Source: Syngnathus acus (taxonomy: Eukaryota > Chordata > Actinopteri > Syngnathiformes > Syngnathidae). From it: a DNA stretch of 64,000 nt. Below, one piece after another: positions 1 to 17,400 of this stretch. The notes beneath the pieces are model-generated. The model was not told the DNA's origin and made no database searches. It saw only the letters and a program-made list of their open reading frames with translations. A program made the position numbers and the translations under genes. The stretch is from NCBI RefSeq assembly GCF_901709675.1, contig NC_051087.1:8520884-8584883 (forward strand). The letters are read 5' to 3'. Within the stretch, counting starts at the first letter, position 1; every line of letters starts with the position of its first letter.

Positions 1-232
1 GTGTGTTTTTGTTGCATTATCCCAGACGTTCCCTGCTGCTTATTCTGTCAAAGTCCCTTGAAAAACTGTTCAGAGAGGGTCGCTATCCTTCCAACATACC
101 AGCAATCGGGAGTCTGGATCTGGTGCATTTGGTTCGATTCCTTTTGAATCGAACATTCCCCGCAACTGGGGTGAAGTATTAAATGCACATGATCACTTTT
201 GAGTTCGGTTTCTGGCACACATTTGGTAGGCC
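1..232 (-). other. fgf20 3' UTR (partial)
   Basis: Sequence after the fgf20 stop codon on the minus strand, running off the left edge. No AATAAA is visible on the minus strand here, so the transcript end probably lies outside the window. No other gene is supported. Confidence 0.5.
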
Positions 233-3427
<3,195 letters not shown>

Positions 3428-4777
3428 CACAGTGCGAACGAACCGATCCGGTTTACAAGACCCAAAGTCGAGATCCGTTCAAAAAGTAAAAGTTGCAGCG
3501 CAGTTAATCAGCACCTCGTGAAGCGGATGTATACAGACATCCCGCTTTGCACAACCGTATGCGCTGCAGATTATCAGCGCATCATCATCATCATCACCAT
3601 CGGCAGTGCACTGCCTCTCCTCAGGATACTCCTCTTTGCTCCGATGCACGTTGGAGGGTTTGCTCTCTCTCTCTTTCACTTCCTCCTCCTTAATTCACTT
3701 CTTACTTTTTATGTATGCGCAGTCTCCTGCCCTATCCAGCGAGAGAATTGAAAGCACAAGAGGCAGCAGTAGCTATATAATGCACTCAGGGTATAGACAC
3801 TCGCCCGGGGTGATCTTTTATGGAAATGAGCCCCGATCTCCTCCTTTATGGTGCATTTCTGCACTGCCCCTAAAAGACAGCCCATTCACCCGTCCCATTC
3901 ATGCACTTCTGATGCGCACTTTCACGTTCCAGTGACGTTTTCCGTGGACTTCAGAACCAACACGACTTTATGTTTTTTATTGGGGGGGTAATCGTTATCA
4001 CCGGCATGGCGGAGGATCCTTGTTAAACCTATAAGAGGTGTTGTGCACTTCTGCGAGTGCAGCGACCTCGGTGTGAAGAATAAATATTGCGAGAACGTGT
4101 GCGTGTGTCAAAGAGCATGAAATGAAGTGATTTTGCGGTTATCCAAAACGATTTACGCTCCATGCACGCCCCGGCCCATATCGAAATGGCTCAGGTGCAG
4201 CGACGAGGAAAAGGAAAGCCCCTGTTTGCGTAATTTTCGCAGACGGCTGCTGATTTATTGCCCCTGCGTTTTATGTAAGCCAGCAGCACATTTACAAGAC
4301 CCGTACAGGCGCAAACTCTCTCACACACACACACAGCAGCCCGTACACCTGTGCAAACGACATCACTTGACTGTCAATCCCGTCACTGATCTTTCCAGGG
4401 ATCTGTTCAAAGAAGAGCTCATACATCCTTAATTGTGGTCTTAAAGGGTGAATCAAAGACGTAACAGCTTCAAAGTGGTGAAGATCTTGTAAGAGGATCA
4501 GGTGAAAACAAGCTAGAGTGGGGAAATACCTGTTTGAACTGCAGACCTCCAAAATACCCCAACAGATGACACTTGAATTAGTAATGCATGAGTTCTTTTT
4601 TTATATATAGCTTACTGTGCTGTCAAAAAATAGGTTTGGATAGACCTATAGGGGTGATTGTTGAACTCCACGGCAACGGCTTGTCTAGTAATACACATAC
4701 AGTAACAAAAAGCACTCAAATGTATGTATTAATCATTCCAAATGCTGGACAATAGCAAATTTTAAAATAGTCTAACA
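3428..4777. other. fgf20 5' flank and promoter region
   Basis: This region lies upstream of the fgf20 start. A TATA-like element sits at 3773-3780; read on the minus strand it gives TATATAGC about 345 bp before the ATG, and it also reads as TATATAAT on the plus strand. A CpG-containing stretch runs through 3430-3560, with an (ATC)n tract at 3580-3598. Open frames here are antisense to exon 1 or low-complexity and were not accepted as genes. Confidence 0.4.
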
Positions 4778-5081
4778 CACAGGTGTCAAACTCAAGGCCC
4801 GGGGGCCAGATACGGCCCGCCACATCATTTTATGTGGCCTGCGAAGACATATTTGCATCAAATTCATGTCATTACTAAAATTGCAAATTGTCTTCACTTT
4901 TAAAAATCTTCTTTTTAAACAATAAGTTTTAACTAGTCTGATTTGAAAGTTTGTTTTGTAGCTTACATTGTATATAATATGAGCTGTTCATACATTTATT
5001 TGGGTTGACAGTCATAATGGCCCTCCGCAGGAAACTATGACTACAATGCGGCCCACGACAAAAATGAATTTGACACCCCTG
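4778..5081. mobile_element. Non-autonomous hAT-type MITE, 304 bp
   Basis: The ends form a 17-bp terminal inverted repeat: the left end reads CACAGGTGTCAAACTCA and the right end, read inward, CAGGGGTGTCAAATTCA (three mismatches). An exact 8-bp target duplication, GTCTAACA, lies at 4770-4777 and 5082-5089. An 8-bp duplication with a CAGNGGTGTCAAA terminus is the hAT signature. The interior contains GC-rich 'ggcccg' and 'gcggccc' end blocks, an AT-rich centre and no transposase frame, so the copy is non-autonomous. Confidence 0.9.
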
Positions 5082-5089
5082 GTCTAACA

Positions 5090-6496
5090 GAAAGGAAGGA
5101 AATAAATGTACCATTATAAAACAATTGACAGCTGCACAACAATAAAGCAGAGCTTCACTATCCATTCATTCACAACTCTATTGAAATCTTGAGAGACCAC
5201 TGAGGGCAAACCTTGCAAACCTACTTTGTAAGTAGTTTTGTCTCAACCAGAAGCCCAAGTTCTAGCGATGTTACATTGATTTTGTTGGCCATACACACAC
5301 ATGCAGCTGCCCCCCTCCCAAGGGAGTTGCATTGATGAATGACTTGAAGGTGAGGTAGCGCGGGCTTTGTGTTTGTGTGTGTGTGTCCATATTTGTGTGC
5401 CTCTGTGATAACTAAATAGATCATTTTTGTATTCTCGTCTCTTTCTTTCAAAAGACAAAAGGCAGGAGCATTGTGGGACAACGTTGCTATTCGGTTTAAG
5501 CTGCATATGTGCATGTTTGACTATGTTTAAATTTAAAATACCAAGTACCATGTATGCTGTGCATCCTACCGCTTGCCTTCCCCTGATTCATTAGTATTTA
5601 TGACCAGAAAATAACTTTACCCCCCAAAGGATCGATCAGCGTCGCCCCCAGGCTGATCCGATCCTGATATATTAGATATTGATCTGTTCACAATGAAGAC
5701 GTCAAACTACAACAGCACATTTCCACATGAGGTGCAAAGTGAAGTATTCCCATGGTCACGTGACTCTATCCCAGATGATTTCTTTGTTTACGTACTGCTT
5801 CCTTAATGGGATGGGGCAAAGTGAAGGCAACCATGCAGGAACTATTTCTGTATGTAGGAGGTGGATGAAGGAGGCCCTCAGGGTACCAGCCCCCCTTTCC
5901 TCCTAACCTGCAACCTCCTACACAAAGACATTACTGATCTGGATAAGGTAATAACTAAATAGCCTAAAGGTTAATGCTGCACACAGATTGGTATAGCTGA
6001 ACTCCAGTGGATGGAGGATTTTGTCATAATATCTACAATATAAAGTTAATCTTTTTTTTTAATATGCACAAGACGTGATATTCATACCCCAACCCCAGCA
6101 TTACTTTTATTTATCGCTTTTAAGGGTCACTGGGTTGGTTAAAATCATTTTATGAAATACATGGTGGTGTTTACCGATCATCCCAGAAAACATATCAAAT
6201 CCTACTGTGATGAGTTATATGATTGCAAAAGAGTTTGCGTGTGCACTGTATAAAATATGATTAATTTCTATCAGACTGTTGGTAAAGTGTTTAATTCAAT
6301 GTGAACATATCGGACTACATAGTTTTGGGTGAAACTTGTTTCAGTGTGAGAAGATGGCGATCTCTTCAACTTCATTTTTATTCTTTGAGCTATGAGAAAA
6401 GCCTAATCAGGGTGGTGTTAATGCAGCATGTATCTGCTGACGTTAATGGGCAATTGATCTTTGACATTTGTTTGACAGATCATCTGTGGTGAAAGT
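5090..6496. other. Intergenic, nothing recognised
   Basis: Between the hAT MITE and the (CAAT)n repeat I see no exon, RNA gene or clear transposon. A short GT run lies at 5371-5386. The open frames are short and lack family resemblance. Confidence 0.5.
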
Positions 6497-6527
<31 letters not shown>

Positions 6528-6835
6528 ATTTTATTTATATACCCCTTTAATAGCCAACTGGTACCCAAAGTGTTTTACAATAGGATAAAAACAACAATAG
6601 ATAAAACAAAACATAAAACGCGATTCAAGAGTGCTATTAAAAAAAGTAAAAAATGTTGCAGGACATTAAAAGCCTTCCACAAATAAAATAAAACAGTAAA
6701 ATTCGTATAAAATTAAAATAATCAAAAAGGAGCAGATGAAGTGAGTCTATAGTGAGTATATATAGTGGCCTCGCTTACAGTTACAATCTAAACAAATGGG
6801 TCTTGAGCTTCGACTTAAAAAAGTAATTTGATCAA
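6497..6835. repeat. (CAAT)n-ended fish interspersed repeat
   Basis: It begins with about seven CAAT units, followed by attttatttata and a 'cccaaagtgttttacaa' block. It ends near 'gggtcttgagcttcgac' and a run of A. This order is typical of a repeat common in teleost genomes, recognised here from memory of its layout only. I do not assign a class. Confidence 0.5.
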
Positions 6836-7151
6836 TGACATTTGAGATTATGAGATTATGAGATATGAATTAACCCCTTTTTTCTTTTACATTTTGACAT
6901 AGTTTATGTACCTGGTCTCTATAGATGAATTTTATACATTTTATACATTTCTGATTATTTGATCAGAGATAAAATATTGCAGTTAACACAAAATAAACCA
7001 ACAATTGCTCTCATTTTTTGCCACTTGTACACTATAAAATAACATGACAAACCAGCCTCAGCATTCGGCACTTCTCGCGATAGAGTCCAAGTCACGCGAT
7101 AGCTCCAAGCAGTCCGCAAAATCCTGACCACAACAGGTTACTACAGCAACA

Positions 7152-10100
7152 ATGGCCGCCTTCCGCAAAGTGGCTGCGCTGGCTGTCAAGCTTAGCCTGC
7201 GCTCGGTGTCGACAAACGAGCTGATCGGGCGTCAGACGGCCTCAAGAACTCGGAAGTGTCTCACTGTCGGAGTATGTTTGGCGACGGGAGGTGCAGTGGC
7301 ACTTTACTTCTACGAGGACCTGACCAACCGCAGAGGCTGGAGGAGGACTATGGGGACTCGCAGCATCCACGGTTTGCTGCCATCCATCCCAGCCGTTGAA
7401 GCTAAAGAGAAGGTGGGTGGCGAATCTGTACGAGGCAAATGACAGCTCGGTACTCATTGTCAAATATGTTGTTTGTTCGTCTTTGGTCACCACGGCCTTG
7501 TGTGTATTTTTTTTTTTCCCATTTTGGCAGCTGGGCAATGTGCGCGCGCACATGGATGTGGCGCTGTCCGATGGCGCTGGTGCTGAAATGTCAACATGAG
7601 TACTTGCGACAACACAACTTTGAATTGAAATTTGAGAAGCAGGTGTGCAGCGATAGCACGGTGGATGGGGTTAGTGGTTAGAAGGTATGCCGACCTCACA
7701 GGTCGGACATTTCGAAATGTGAGTCTTGACTACGCTTCCTTTGCTACTGCAGCTTCCACTCTCATTCTGAAAACATCCATGGTAGGCTCACTCTCATTCT
7801 GAAAACATCGATGGTAGGCTCAGAAGTCAGTGTTTCCTGACCTTTATTCAGGTCATATTTTACATCTCAGGGAACACCACCAAAATTGAAACGTCACAAA
7901 AAGTGGATACACGGGTTATTATTAATTTCTGCCATCGAGTGTAAGAGCGTTTACCTGTTCCACTTGTCAGAATATGTCTTGGGCATTAATAGATGAAATA
8001 TTGGTATTAAATTATAGATTATAATGATGCTGTGGCACAATGGTTGGAAATCACTGCTCTAAATTGTTCATAGGTGTGAATGTGCGGCTGTATGGGTGTT
8101 GTGTTTGTGTCCTAGGATTGACTGATGATGAGACATTTCAAAAAAGAGTTTCAAGATTGAGTCATAAATCACTCAACGTAGTACAGCTCCACGGTGATGT
8201 GCTCGGGAAAGGAGGAACAATTGAATTGAGTACATTACTTCAAGCTGATTGGGCGATGTGGCAACTTGCCTACCAAACTTTTATTTTAACCAATCACGGC
8301 AATGGAAATCCTAATCAGGAAGTTCGAGAAGCAAAAACTTCTTTTCCGGTGTCGCCAGTTCGGTTGGTTTGTTTGTGTCCCCCGATCTCAGCGCTTCTGG
8401 CTTTTGTCGCAGCCACATATCCCGCCTGTAAACACATCGCTGCTTTGCGATTGGTCCGGTTATCCAGTAGTGTGTCTTGGAGAAAACCAGTGGGCTCGAG
8501 ACTAAAGACAAGGTGGATTCTCGCGTTTTTGAGAACACGTACGCCGTGAGAATTAAGGTTAGAGTATGCCACCTCTGTGAACCCAAATGAAATTCCATTT
8601 GGATTTGCCGCACATCATCCGAATGGTCTTTATGTGTAGCATTTTCATTCTGTATGGGCATCTGGTTACAAGACTCTTACGCCTACTATGCTACTGTGTT
8701 TTAATGTTGGTCAGTATTTTGGCATTTGGAGGATTATTTATTACTTGGTATTTGGTTTTAGAACTATTGGATAAAATCATTGGACAAGAAGGAGTGCACC
8801 ATCAGTTGTGTGGTCCGAGAAGAAAGAGGACAAGGCTTTAGTGAGGTTGTGGTTGTATGCAGACACAGTACATGACTTAACCTTTCATTTCAAATAACAA
8901 AAATAAATGTTACATCCATGTTAGTCATCCATTCTCGCATGGAAGCAGAGTACCTCTTTAAAGTAATTTCTTAGTTAGAGTGAAAACCACAGCCTTCTCA
9001 TGCTTAGTATGGAAGCAGAACACTCATCTCATATTTATGCATCCTCAGTGTAAGCAGCAATGCAACATCAAAGCTTTATGAATGGATCGGTACGCTCATT
9101 AGCATGTTAGCTGAGCTGTGCAGAAACCTCGCTGCAATGAGCCCAGTGGCCAAGCAGGTTTAAATTTGGAAAGCTGTTTTGTAAGTACAAAGCTTCATGC
9201 AGCACAAAAGTGCCGGTGTAGCACTGCAGCCAATCTAGTTGATGGGCTGGCTGCTTTGAGATTCCAATCTTGTTGAAAGTATACTTGGAAAAAAATGCGT
9301 GTGCTCTCGTACTGAAGCTTGTTATGTTGCATTAAAGTGTGTGACTCTATTTATAATTTGAAGAGACTTTGTGCTAAAAAAAAATATATATATAACAAAA
9401 TGATATGTTTACCCCTCTAAACTTTACCCTTCTTTTTTTTTTTTTTTGCTCTACAGGCACATCCAATGGACTTTGAGGAAGGAGATGTGCACATGTCATC
9501 CCATGAGTATCGTTTCCGTATGTTTAGCTCTGTGGAGTATGACGGGCAGGTCTACATGACTCCTCAGAACTTCATTGAGTCAGTCACCATGAGTGAGCCA
9601 AGGAGTACGTAAAGCATTGCTTTGTAGACCAGTAGTACAGAGAAGTGACCTCTGCTCTTGGCTCATATCAACATCTACATATGAACATTCAAGATATGAA
9701 TGCAGAACATTTAGATTATATCAGTCAACTACAGTATATGTACAGCTCAGGGCAACCAACCACATACCTTCTCTCAAGTTTGGAGTTGAGCAACACAATT
9801 CGCCAGTCAAAGCCAGTGACAATCATCCGATGGACAGAGGGAGATACACCCCCCCCACACACACACATACAGAAATTAAATTATTGTTTAAAATAAACAG
9901 TTAGATGTATGTAGAGACAATGAGCCAAAAGCATTTATTATTATTGTCAATAGGGCAGCAATGTGTTTAAATTGCTAGCACATCTGCCTCACAGGATTTG
10001 AATCTCATCTTAAAGCGCACCTCAAATCTACACCCTAATTCTAAGTTCAAGTGATGTGTTCAACCTGAAATGTTTTGGTTGGTGTCAAGCTTAAGCTTTC

Positions 10101-13100
10101 CCGTAGGACTGATCAAGTTTAAATACATCAAAATGTTTGACCTTGTCTTTGCTATCTCTGCCGACCTGCTGCCATTATAAACAAATTTGCCAGCTCAAAG
10201 CAGATGGCCCTACAGCTTTTGTTTAGTCTAAGATTAATGTTAGACACAACCCTGCATTGACACTGACACGCACAGCCCTCCCTTGAGCGTTCCATTTGCT
10301 CACATTTGCACTTTGTTATCATAACCAATTATCATCCAAACTTTTTTTTTTTCCAGGACACGCACACAACACATGTTTTTAAAAATGTAGTTCTGGACAA
10401 ATGTTGCATGCAAACTATGCACCTGTATGAGTGTTTACATCTGTGCTGCTCCTGACATATGATAGAGCCACACATGCCCACTCAGCAGCCGACATCCTCT
10501 AATGCCCCCTTTGAAGTTGAATTAAGATGAACTTTTGTTGTATAAAACAGAACAAAAGTAGTATGTGCTTTTACCGGGACATTCCACCTACTACAAAGAC
10601 AAGGACAGGGCACTTTAGATGGGCCTGTGATGATCACAGTTGTATATACAGCGCGCATGTGTGTTGTGACTGTACCGTGCACATTAAGACCATTTCTAGA
10701 TAATACAGATGCTATCTGACAGAGCCCACCCAAACCCTCTTCTCTTCTTTCCCTTCTTTTTCTCTCTTTTGTCTGGCTCCCCGGCAGACAAGAGGCCCTG
10801 GAGGTCCCTGACCAAACAGGTGGGAGACACACTCTAAAAGCTCCTTTCTTCTTTCCTCCATGTTGTCAGCATTTGTTGTATTGTACATGTAGTTGTTTGT
10901 TTAAATCTCAAATGTGACTTTCTTTTTTAACTCCCTAATAAGTTACAGTGGTTCATATTGGAATCGCAGGGAGAGGTACAGTAGCGCTTATCACCATTTG
11001 ACTCAATTTGACTGTTTGATTAACGGGTCAACACATTTTTACAGGATTTATACATTTATTTGAATAATTAATATGGTGTTCAATTTTTTTTCTTTAGAAA
11101 CTAGTTGAGAATGAATCAACAGTGCCTCCGCTGGTTGCAGCCAAAGATTCACTAGTGTAAACTCAAAACAATCTATTTACAATCAATGCCATACAGTTCA
11201 TTCAATTCAGTGTGTCCACTAGCATCCATAAAAATTAGATTTTTGAAAATTAGCCTTGCAACAAACACAATAAACATGTACTGTACAACAATTTCTGTGT
11301 ATGAATTTGACAAATTATTTGATTGAAATGGCCTTTTAAAAAGTACTAAAACATCTTAAATTTGACTTAAGCATTAGGGGACATGTTTCAAGCTACGCTT
11401 TCAAGACATACTATTCAAAACACTTGGCAATCCCCATGAGAATCTTTACCAGTGACATTTACTTTTTACATATGTTTTTCAGGAGCTGGAGAAAATCCTC
11501 TCAGATACGCCACCTGTATGGAGAGGATCGTCCAAACTATTCCGTAACCTGAGAGAACGGGGTACAGTATACACATGCATGTACAGTATATGAGCACATG
11601 CCACACACAAATGCTACAAATATTTTAAACATTATTTATTTAATTAACTAAATATTACATTCATGATTCTATGAGGCTCACATCTCAAATACCATATTTT
11701 ACTCAGTTTCTGGGTTTACCTGCCAATGTGTATGTTTGTGAGTCACAGTAGGTGTCTTTAATCCGAGGTTGGAAGCATGCTGTCCCTTACTGACGGCCAA
11801 CCAACCAACCTGCTGACCAGACTAAAAATAAACCAAATCTCCATCCTCTCCTCTCTTTTTTTCCTCTCCATTTCTCATTTAAGTATACAGCACCAATGAG
11901 AACCCATGGAACTCTTAATACAATGTTAAGTATATAGAGTATTGCTATTTGTCTCCTTTAGGACCCTCAGTAGTTTGAGTCCCAGACCTGATCATTGTGT
12001 TGTTCAAGCTACATGGGAAGAGGTGGGGTGACTTCTGTTCCAAATCAGCTCTTTTACACAAAGTAGTTGTGCATTAGGAAACACAAGCCTGTCACTGGTT
12101 CTATCTGGTGTCATGTTCACCAACACACACACACACAAGTGCGTCCACATCCACGAGAACGCAGTGTTCCGCAACACTCAAGCAAGTCACCCTGAACTAT
12201 CTGGACAATCAGACAGCGAAAAAGAGTGTTAATGGGGCCAAAGTCACAAAGGATCACATCCTGAAACATTTTTCATCTGCTTATGCAAACACGCACAAAG
12301 TCACAGACACAATCTGCCGGCTAAACTGAAAACTCTTTCTTAGATTAGCTAACAGGTTTTAGTTAAAAACAAAAAAAAAATTGCCTGAAGAAAACGCGAC
12401 TTAAATTGCACAAATTAGACATTAGCAACAAGGAGAGCAGTGTAGGCAGTAGACCAATGTTTTGTTGGTCATGTATTTTAGTCAGCAATTGTTTTCTTGG
12501 GGAATTTTAGAGGCGTTTGAAGTGCAAACTACTTTTTTTTTTAATAGAAAATTCCAGATGGTGGCCTTTTTCACGTTGGTAGAAATAGTGTGTGGTCCAA
12601 TGAATTATTGATATACATCAAGGAGATGCATCAAAAGATGCTATGTTCTCAAAGTAATGATTGTGTGTTATTGTGTCAGTGTGTGCGACCATACTAACCC
12701 CATCATGGTCTCTTTGCTAGGTATCATCTCATACACAGAGTACTTGTTCCTGCTCTGCATTCTGACAAGTGAGTCTCTCAAAGTTAATGTAGGTATTACA
12801 TGAACTAGTATTGCCATAGCTACAGTTTCCCTTCCGGCTAAGGTAGACACAAAGCATCCAACAAAATGTAGACACAGCTCTATAGCTATAAAGTGAATTT
12901 TACTTTCCCATAATTCGTTAAATGAAATGGTTGGCCTAGGTCTAAAAACAAGCTAGGAGGCTGCTTAATCTCTATACTATAGGTAAAGAAGCTTTTAATT
13001 GTATTAATGAATTGAAGGAATGAATGAAATTGAAGGTCGTGGTCATTTAAATGGACTCTGATTATTGTCCGCTAATGCCTGTATCCTATATGTGGCTATT

Positions 13101-14355
13101 CGACTCTGTTGATAAAACTCACCATGTGTGTTCTTCTCTGCTGCAGAGCCCCATGCTGGTTTCAAGATTGCTTTCAATATGTTTGATGCAGACGGTAACC
13201 AGATGGTGGACAAGAGAGAGTTCTTGGTGGTAAGTCTCTAATAGGAAGGCTAAACCCATCATCCATGGCATAATCTGTCCATTTAATTTTTGATGTTAGT
13301 GGTATAGTTTTTCCTGGGTGTTAAAAATGTTTTGTCTGAATACTATATAATCATAATGGTTTTTATTCTTGACCTCTTTGCAGCTTCAGGAGATCTTCCG
13401 GAAGAAAAATGAGAAGAAGGGGAGGAAAGGGGATGCTGAGAAGTCAGCACAGTTGGTAAGTGAGTTGGTAATCAGGAATGTGTGAACAAGGATCCATACA
13501 CAATAATAGTATGCAATAAATATAAAAACATCACACTTTGCCAATTGTCCTGAATGTAACCAACAGTGTGACAATTATGAAATGTCCATAGACTGAAAAC
13601 TGATAACACTGATACTTTCTATTATCTATAATAATAATAATAATAATATTCTAAAACAACCCAAACAGTAAACATTGTAGGCTGTGATCATTCTAAATCA
13701 TCCACAAAGGTATTGTGATTCAACAATTGCTTTGGTATTGCTGTGCCAAACTGTACATGTGGATGCATTTAAAATGCTGAATTATCAAATAACAATTTTT
13801 GGCAGTATTAGGAAGGATAATAACCCACCATCAGACCATGACTGAGTGCATGCTGCCTTACAATTTTTTGTTCTCTCTTCTACCATGACAGTGACATCCC
13901 AACTGTGTACTGAATCAAATGGATATGCTCTTGTGTAATTCCATGCTTCTGTGATTAAGTCTTAGAAACAACATTTTCTTCAACTACTTTTAAATATGCA
14001 TCTACTGACATGCCTAACTATTAAAGATTACTTTAGACAATATGTTAATCCATAGTGTTGGGACACATGGAAAACTTTTTTGACAAAATGAATCTCAAGC
14101 TCTCATCAGACTGTTTTGTCAATACTCCACATCCATATTTTAAATGGCTGATTGAGAAAAAATGTTTTGGAGGGCGGCGAATTGAGAAAACTTTCTTTCC
14201 TGATGAAATTAGGTGTGTTGCTCTAAGACATAGTCAGAGATCCACTGGAAATGACATGTCCCTCTCTATGCAGAGTGTATCCACAACCTCGCTCCTTGCA
14301 TGTACTAACATGTCTTTTATCTTCTCTCCTCCCTCTCTGACTGCATGCTTTGCCG

Positions 14356-14439
<84 letters not shown>

Positions 14440-17400
14440 TCATGCCTCTTTTCTGTGTGGTAGAATATGCAGCTGTATGGATATCAGGTTGCCCCCATGA
14501 ACAGCGTATGTATCCAAAAACATAGCCCTGTAGTTGTTTTTGCTCACCTGTTTCAGAATGTCATCAAAGGGTACAATTACCAGATTAAATAATTAATTGC
14601 TCCAAAACTGTACTTGTCGGTGGCTTCGTGTCAAATGGCTTAACATCAAAATTCTTCTAGGATTTGGGACAGGATAGGGAAGAAGTGTCAGGTATACAGA
14701 AGGAATGTAGCCAAGGTTGGATTTTTTTTTCCTCATCAGCTCTGTGATTGATTTTATAATGGGTAAAAAGAGGGCTAACGGAAGGAGTAAGGTGTATCTG
14801 AATTTGTGGGGGGAACAAACACACTATTGATTTTATGATCTGACGTCACCTAGGTTTCGTTTTGCTCGACGTTAATAAGCCTGTGTCTCTTTAATGTGGG
14901 AATTTACATTTTGAATCTTCAAAATGAATATTTACAAGCAGGTTGTTATATAAACAGTATCCAATTAGCATGAGAGTTTTTAATAGTCAGGCTGTAACCT
15001 GCTTGATAAATGGGGTATGTGTGTTGGGTAGTTTTATAAGGGCGAGGTGGTCCCAGGGTACATCATGACCTGATATTATTATAAAATTACAAAATAAAAT
15101 TGATGACTAAAATGCAGAAGCTACTTCCTGAAGTGGTGGTTTTGGAAGTGAACTGACCCTGGCCCCCCTTGACCACCCCTACAGGTGCTTAAAAAAGACA
15201 GTCAGGAGTTTGTGGCACGGAGTTACTGGGACGTTCTAAGGCGAGGCGCCAGCCAAATCCTCTTTTCTGACCTGGCTGAGGTACACAGATCTAACTGTCC
15301 TCTATGCTGTCATTCCTCCAGTTGATCATTTTTGTCATTTTTTTCTTAATTTAGTGATCATCATTGTGTGTTTGTCTTCATCACGCATACTAGAGTAAGA
15401 TATACAGTAAATGTACCAAAATACTTCCACAATGATGTTAGCTTGAGTCAAGATAGATGTGTCTCATTGTTGAGAGATGCCACCACATTTTCCCCAGCCT
15501 CCCATTTTTGTTTTTTTCCCCCTTGCTATATTCATGTTCTTTTATTGAAAGTTTATGGATTTACTTCAACTTCTGTTCCCTTTTATTCACTTATTTATGT
15601 ATTTATTTTGAGAAATCATACTTTAAATAGTTCCTATGGATATAGAACATTTATTCTTGATGTGTCTGTTTGTTTTTATTTCTAAATCTGTACTGTGCTG
15701 TTGTGCCATGATTGTTCGAAAATATTCGCTAAGTGTGATGTAATGTTTGTCTAATAACCAATCTCTTGTCTTTTTTTAACATCTTGTGGCCAATCTTCCG
15801 GTCAAACTATTTATCATATACAGCACATTTAAATCTGTATTGAAGTATATGGAACACGAAATTAAGCAGATTGGAAATGGAAATGCTAACCTCAAAAAAG
15901 TTTGTCCATGATTTAGTGTTGTTATTGTTAAAAAGTGATGTGTTCATCTTTCATATTTAATTAGAATCTACAATAGTTTTCATAGTTTTTATTACTTCTT
16001 TCTCACTAATTGTCTGGAATAAATCCCACGGGTCTTGCATTACGACTTAATAAGTTAACAATTTTTTTTCCTTGCCCTGTAAAGAGCTATAAGGGTTAAT
16101 TCTGTTCAATAACATCACGGTCAATTTTTTTATAATTGTAAAACTTTGTGAAATGGTTTGTTAAGCAGCATCTTGTGCTCTCACCTAAAAGCACCTTGTT
16201 TGTTTCTAATGATTAATAACAGCTAAAACATAGCACGCTGGCTAGCTGTCTAATGACAGGCTTTGTGCTGTGGCACTGCCGTGGCAGCGGAAGCTGAGGT
16301 GAAGGTAATGACAGTGAAGTGTATCGGCTCTGACCTTGTATTTACTCTCAGGAGCCTTTCATCTGCTGGGATGTCAGATGGCCACAGCACACACAAAATC
16401 AGGCAAAGTCACAAGAAAAAAAAGAATAAATGAAATGGGAAAACATCTACCAAATGATTTAACACTAGAATGTGCAGAAATTATGCAAACATACGCAAAG
16501 GTACAAGTCAATTGTGGAAGCAGCAATACACTGACGTGATAGAATACACTTGAGATAAGAAGTAGTTGATCAGATAAATAGAGTAAAAGAGGAAGAGATA
16601 AAATCACCAAATAGATGAGGGGATGCTAGATAGGCGGCCGGAGGTCAGCGGACAACAAATGTCGAGGTACAAAGTGGGTGGGTAGAAGAGAGCCTCGGGA
16701 AGCACTTTGAGGGTAAAAGAAAGGAGCAGGTTGTATTTAAAGAAGGATGTGTTTACTCAACAGATTAGTCAAGCTCTTTGCTTTTGTGTGGCAAAAGAGG
16801 CTCCGACTGACACATCTAGGAGGAGGCAATGACAGTTACTAGCAGGAGAAAGGAAATAAGCGTAAACTGAGAACGTGCGCTATGACAGGGAAATAAGGGA
16901 CTGGAGAAGGGAAAAAAGGATTGACAGAAGGCCAGAAGGCCAGAAGACCAGGTCATGGGAATGAAAACATGGAGTAGCCCAAATCCATGGTCTGACTAAC
17001 TGACAGACTGAAGCTGAGCTGCTCCTTGGACATAATCATAGAGGATCAAGAAGACCATCTCGGATTTACATCATGTTTTTACTTTTAACAAATGATCAAA
17101 AATATTTTGTAACAAACACACACACTTGTACCCATGAGTCGAGTAGTCATTTTGTGGTCACGGTAAAGATAATCTTCTAAACTACACTACACAAAGCAAA
17201 TGTTTTGGGACACTTGGCCATTACAATATGTAGTAGATGACCCACTTTACAGCTACGTAAGCTTCCACTATTGTGGGAAATATTTCTACAAGATGTTGCG
17301 ATGGGTCTGAGATGTTTTATCTGTTCATCTGGGTGAACTCATGTGAGGTCAGAGGTAAAGTTGGACCTAATGGGCCTGCTTCATCATCTGACCTTGAGTT

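Noticed and set aside
3577-3600. (ATC)n run as a possible His-rich coding motif
   Set aside because: Lies in the fgf20 5' flank with no supported gene; simple repeat.
8040-8661. 169-residue plus-strand frame and overlapping minus-strand frames
   Set aside because: They lie in micu3 intron 1; no recognisable domain and no consistent splice connection to micu3.
14055-14525. 156-residue plus-strand frame and a 69-residue minus-strand frame
   Set aside because: Both run through the (CT)39 repeat, giving SL or RE dipeptide runs; only the 42-nt exon 8 within the area is supported.
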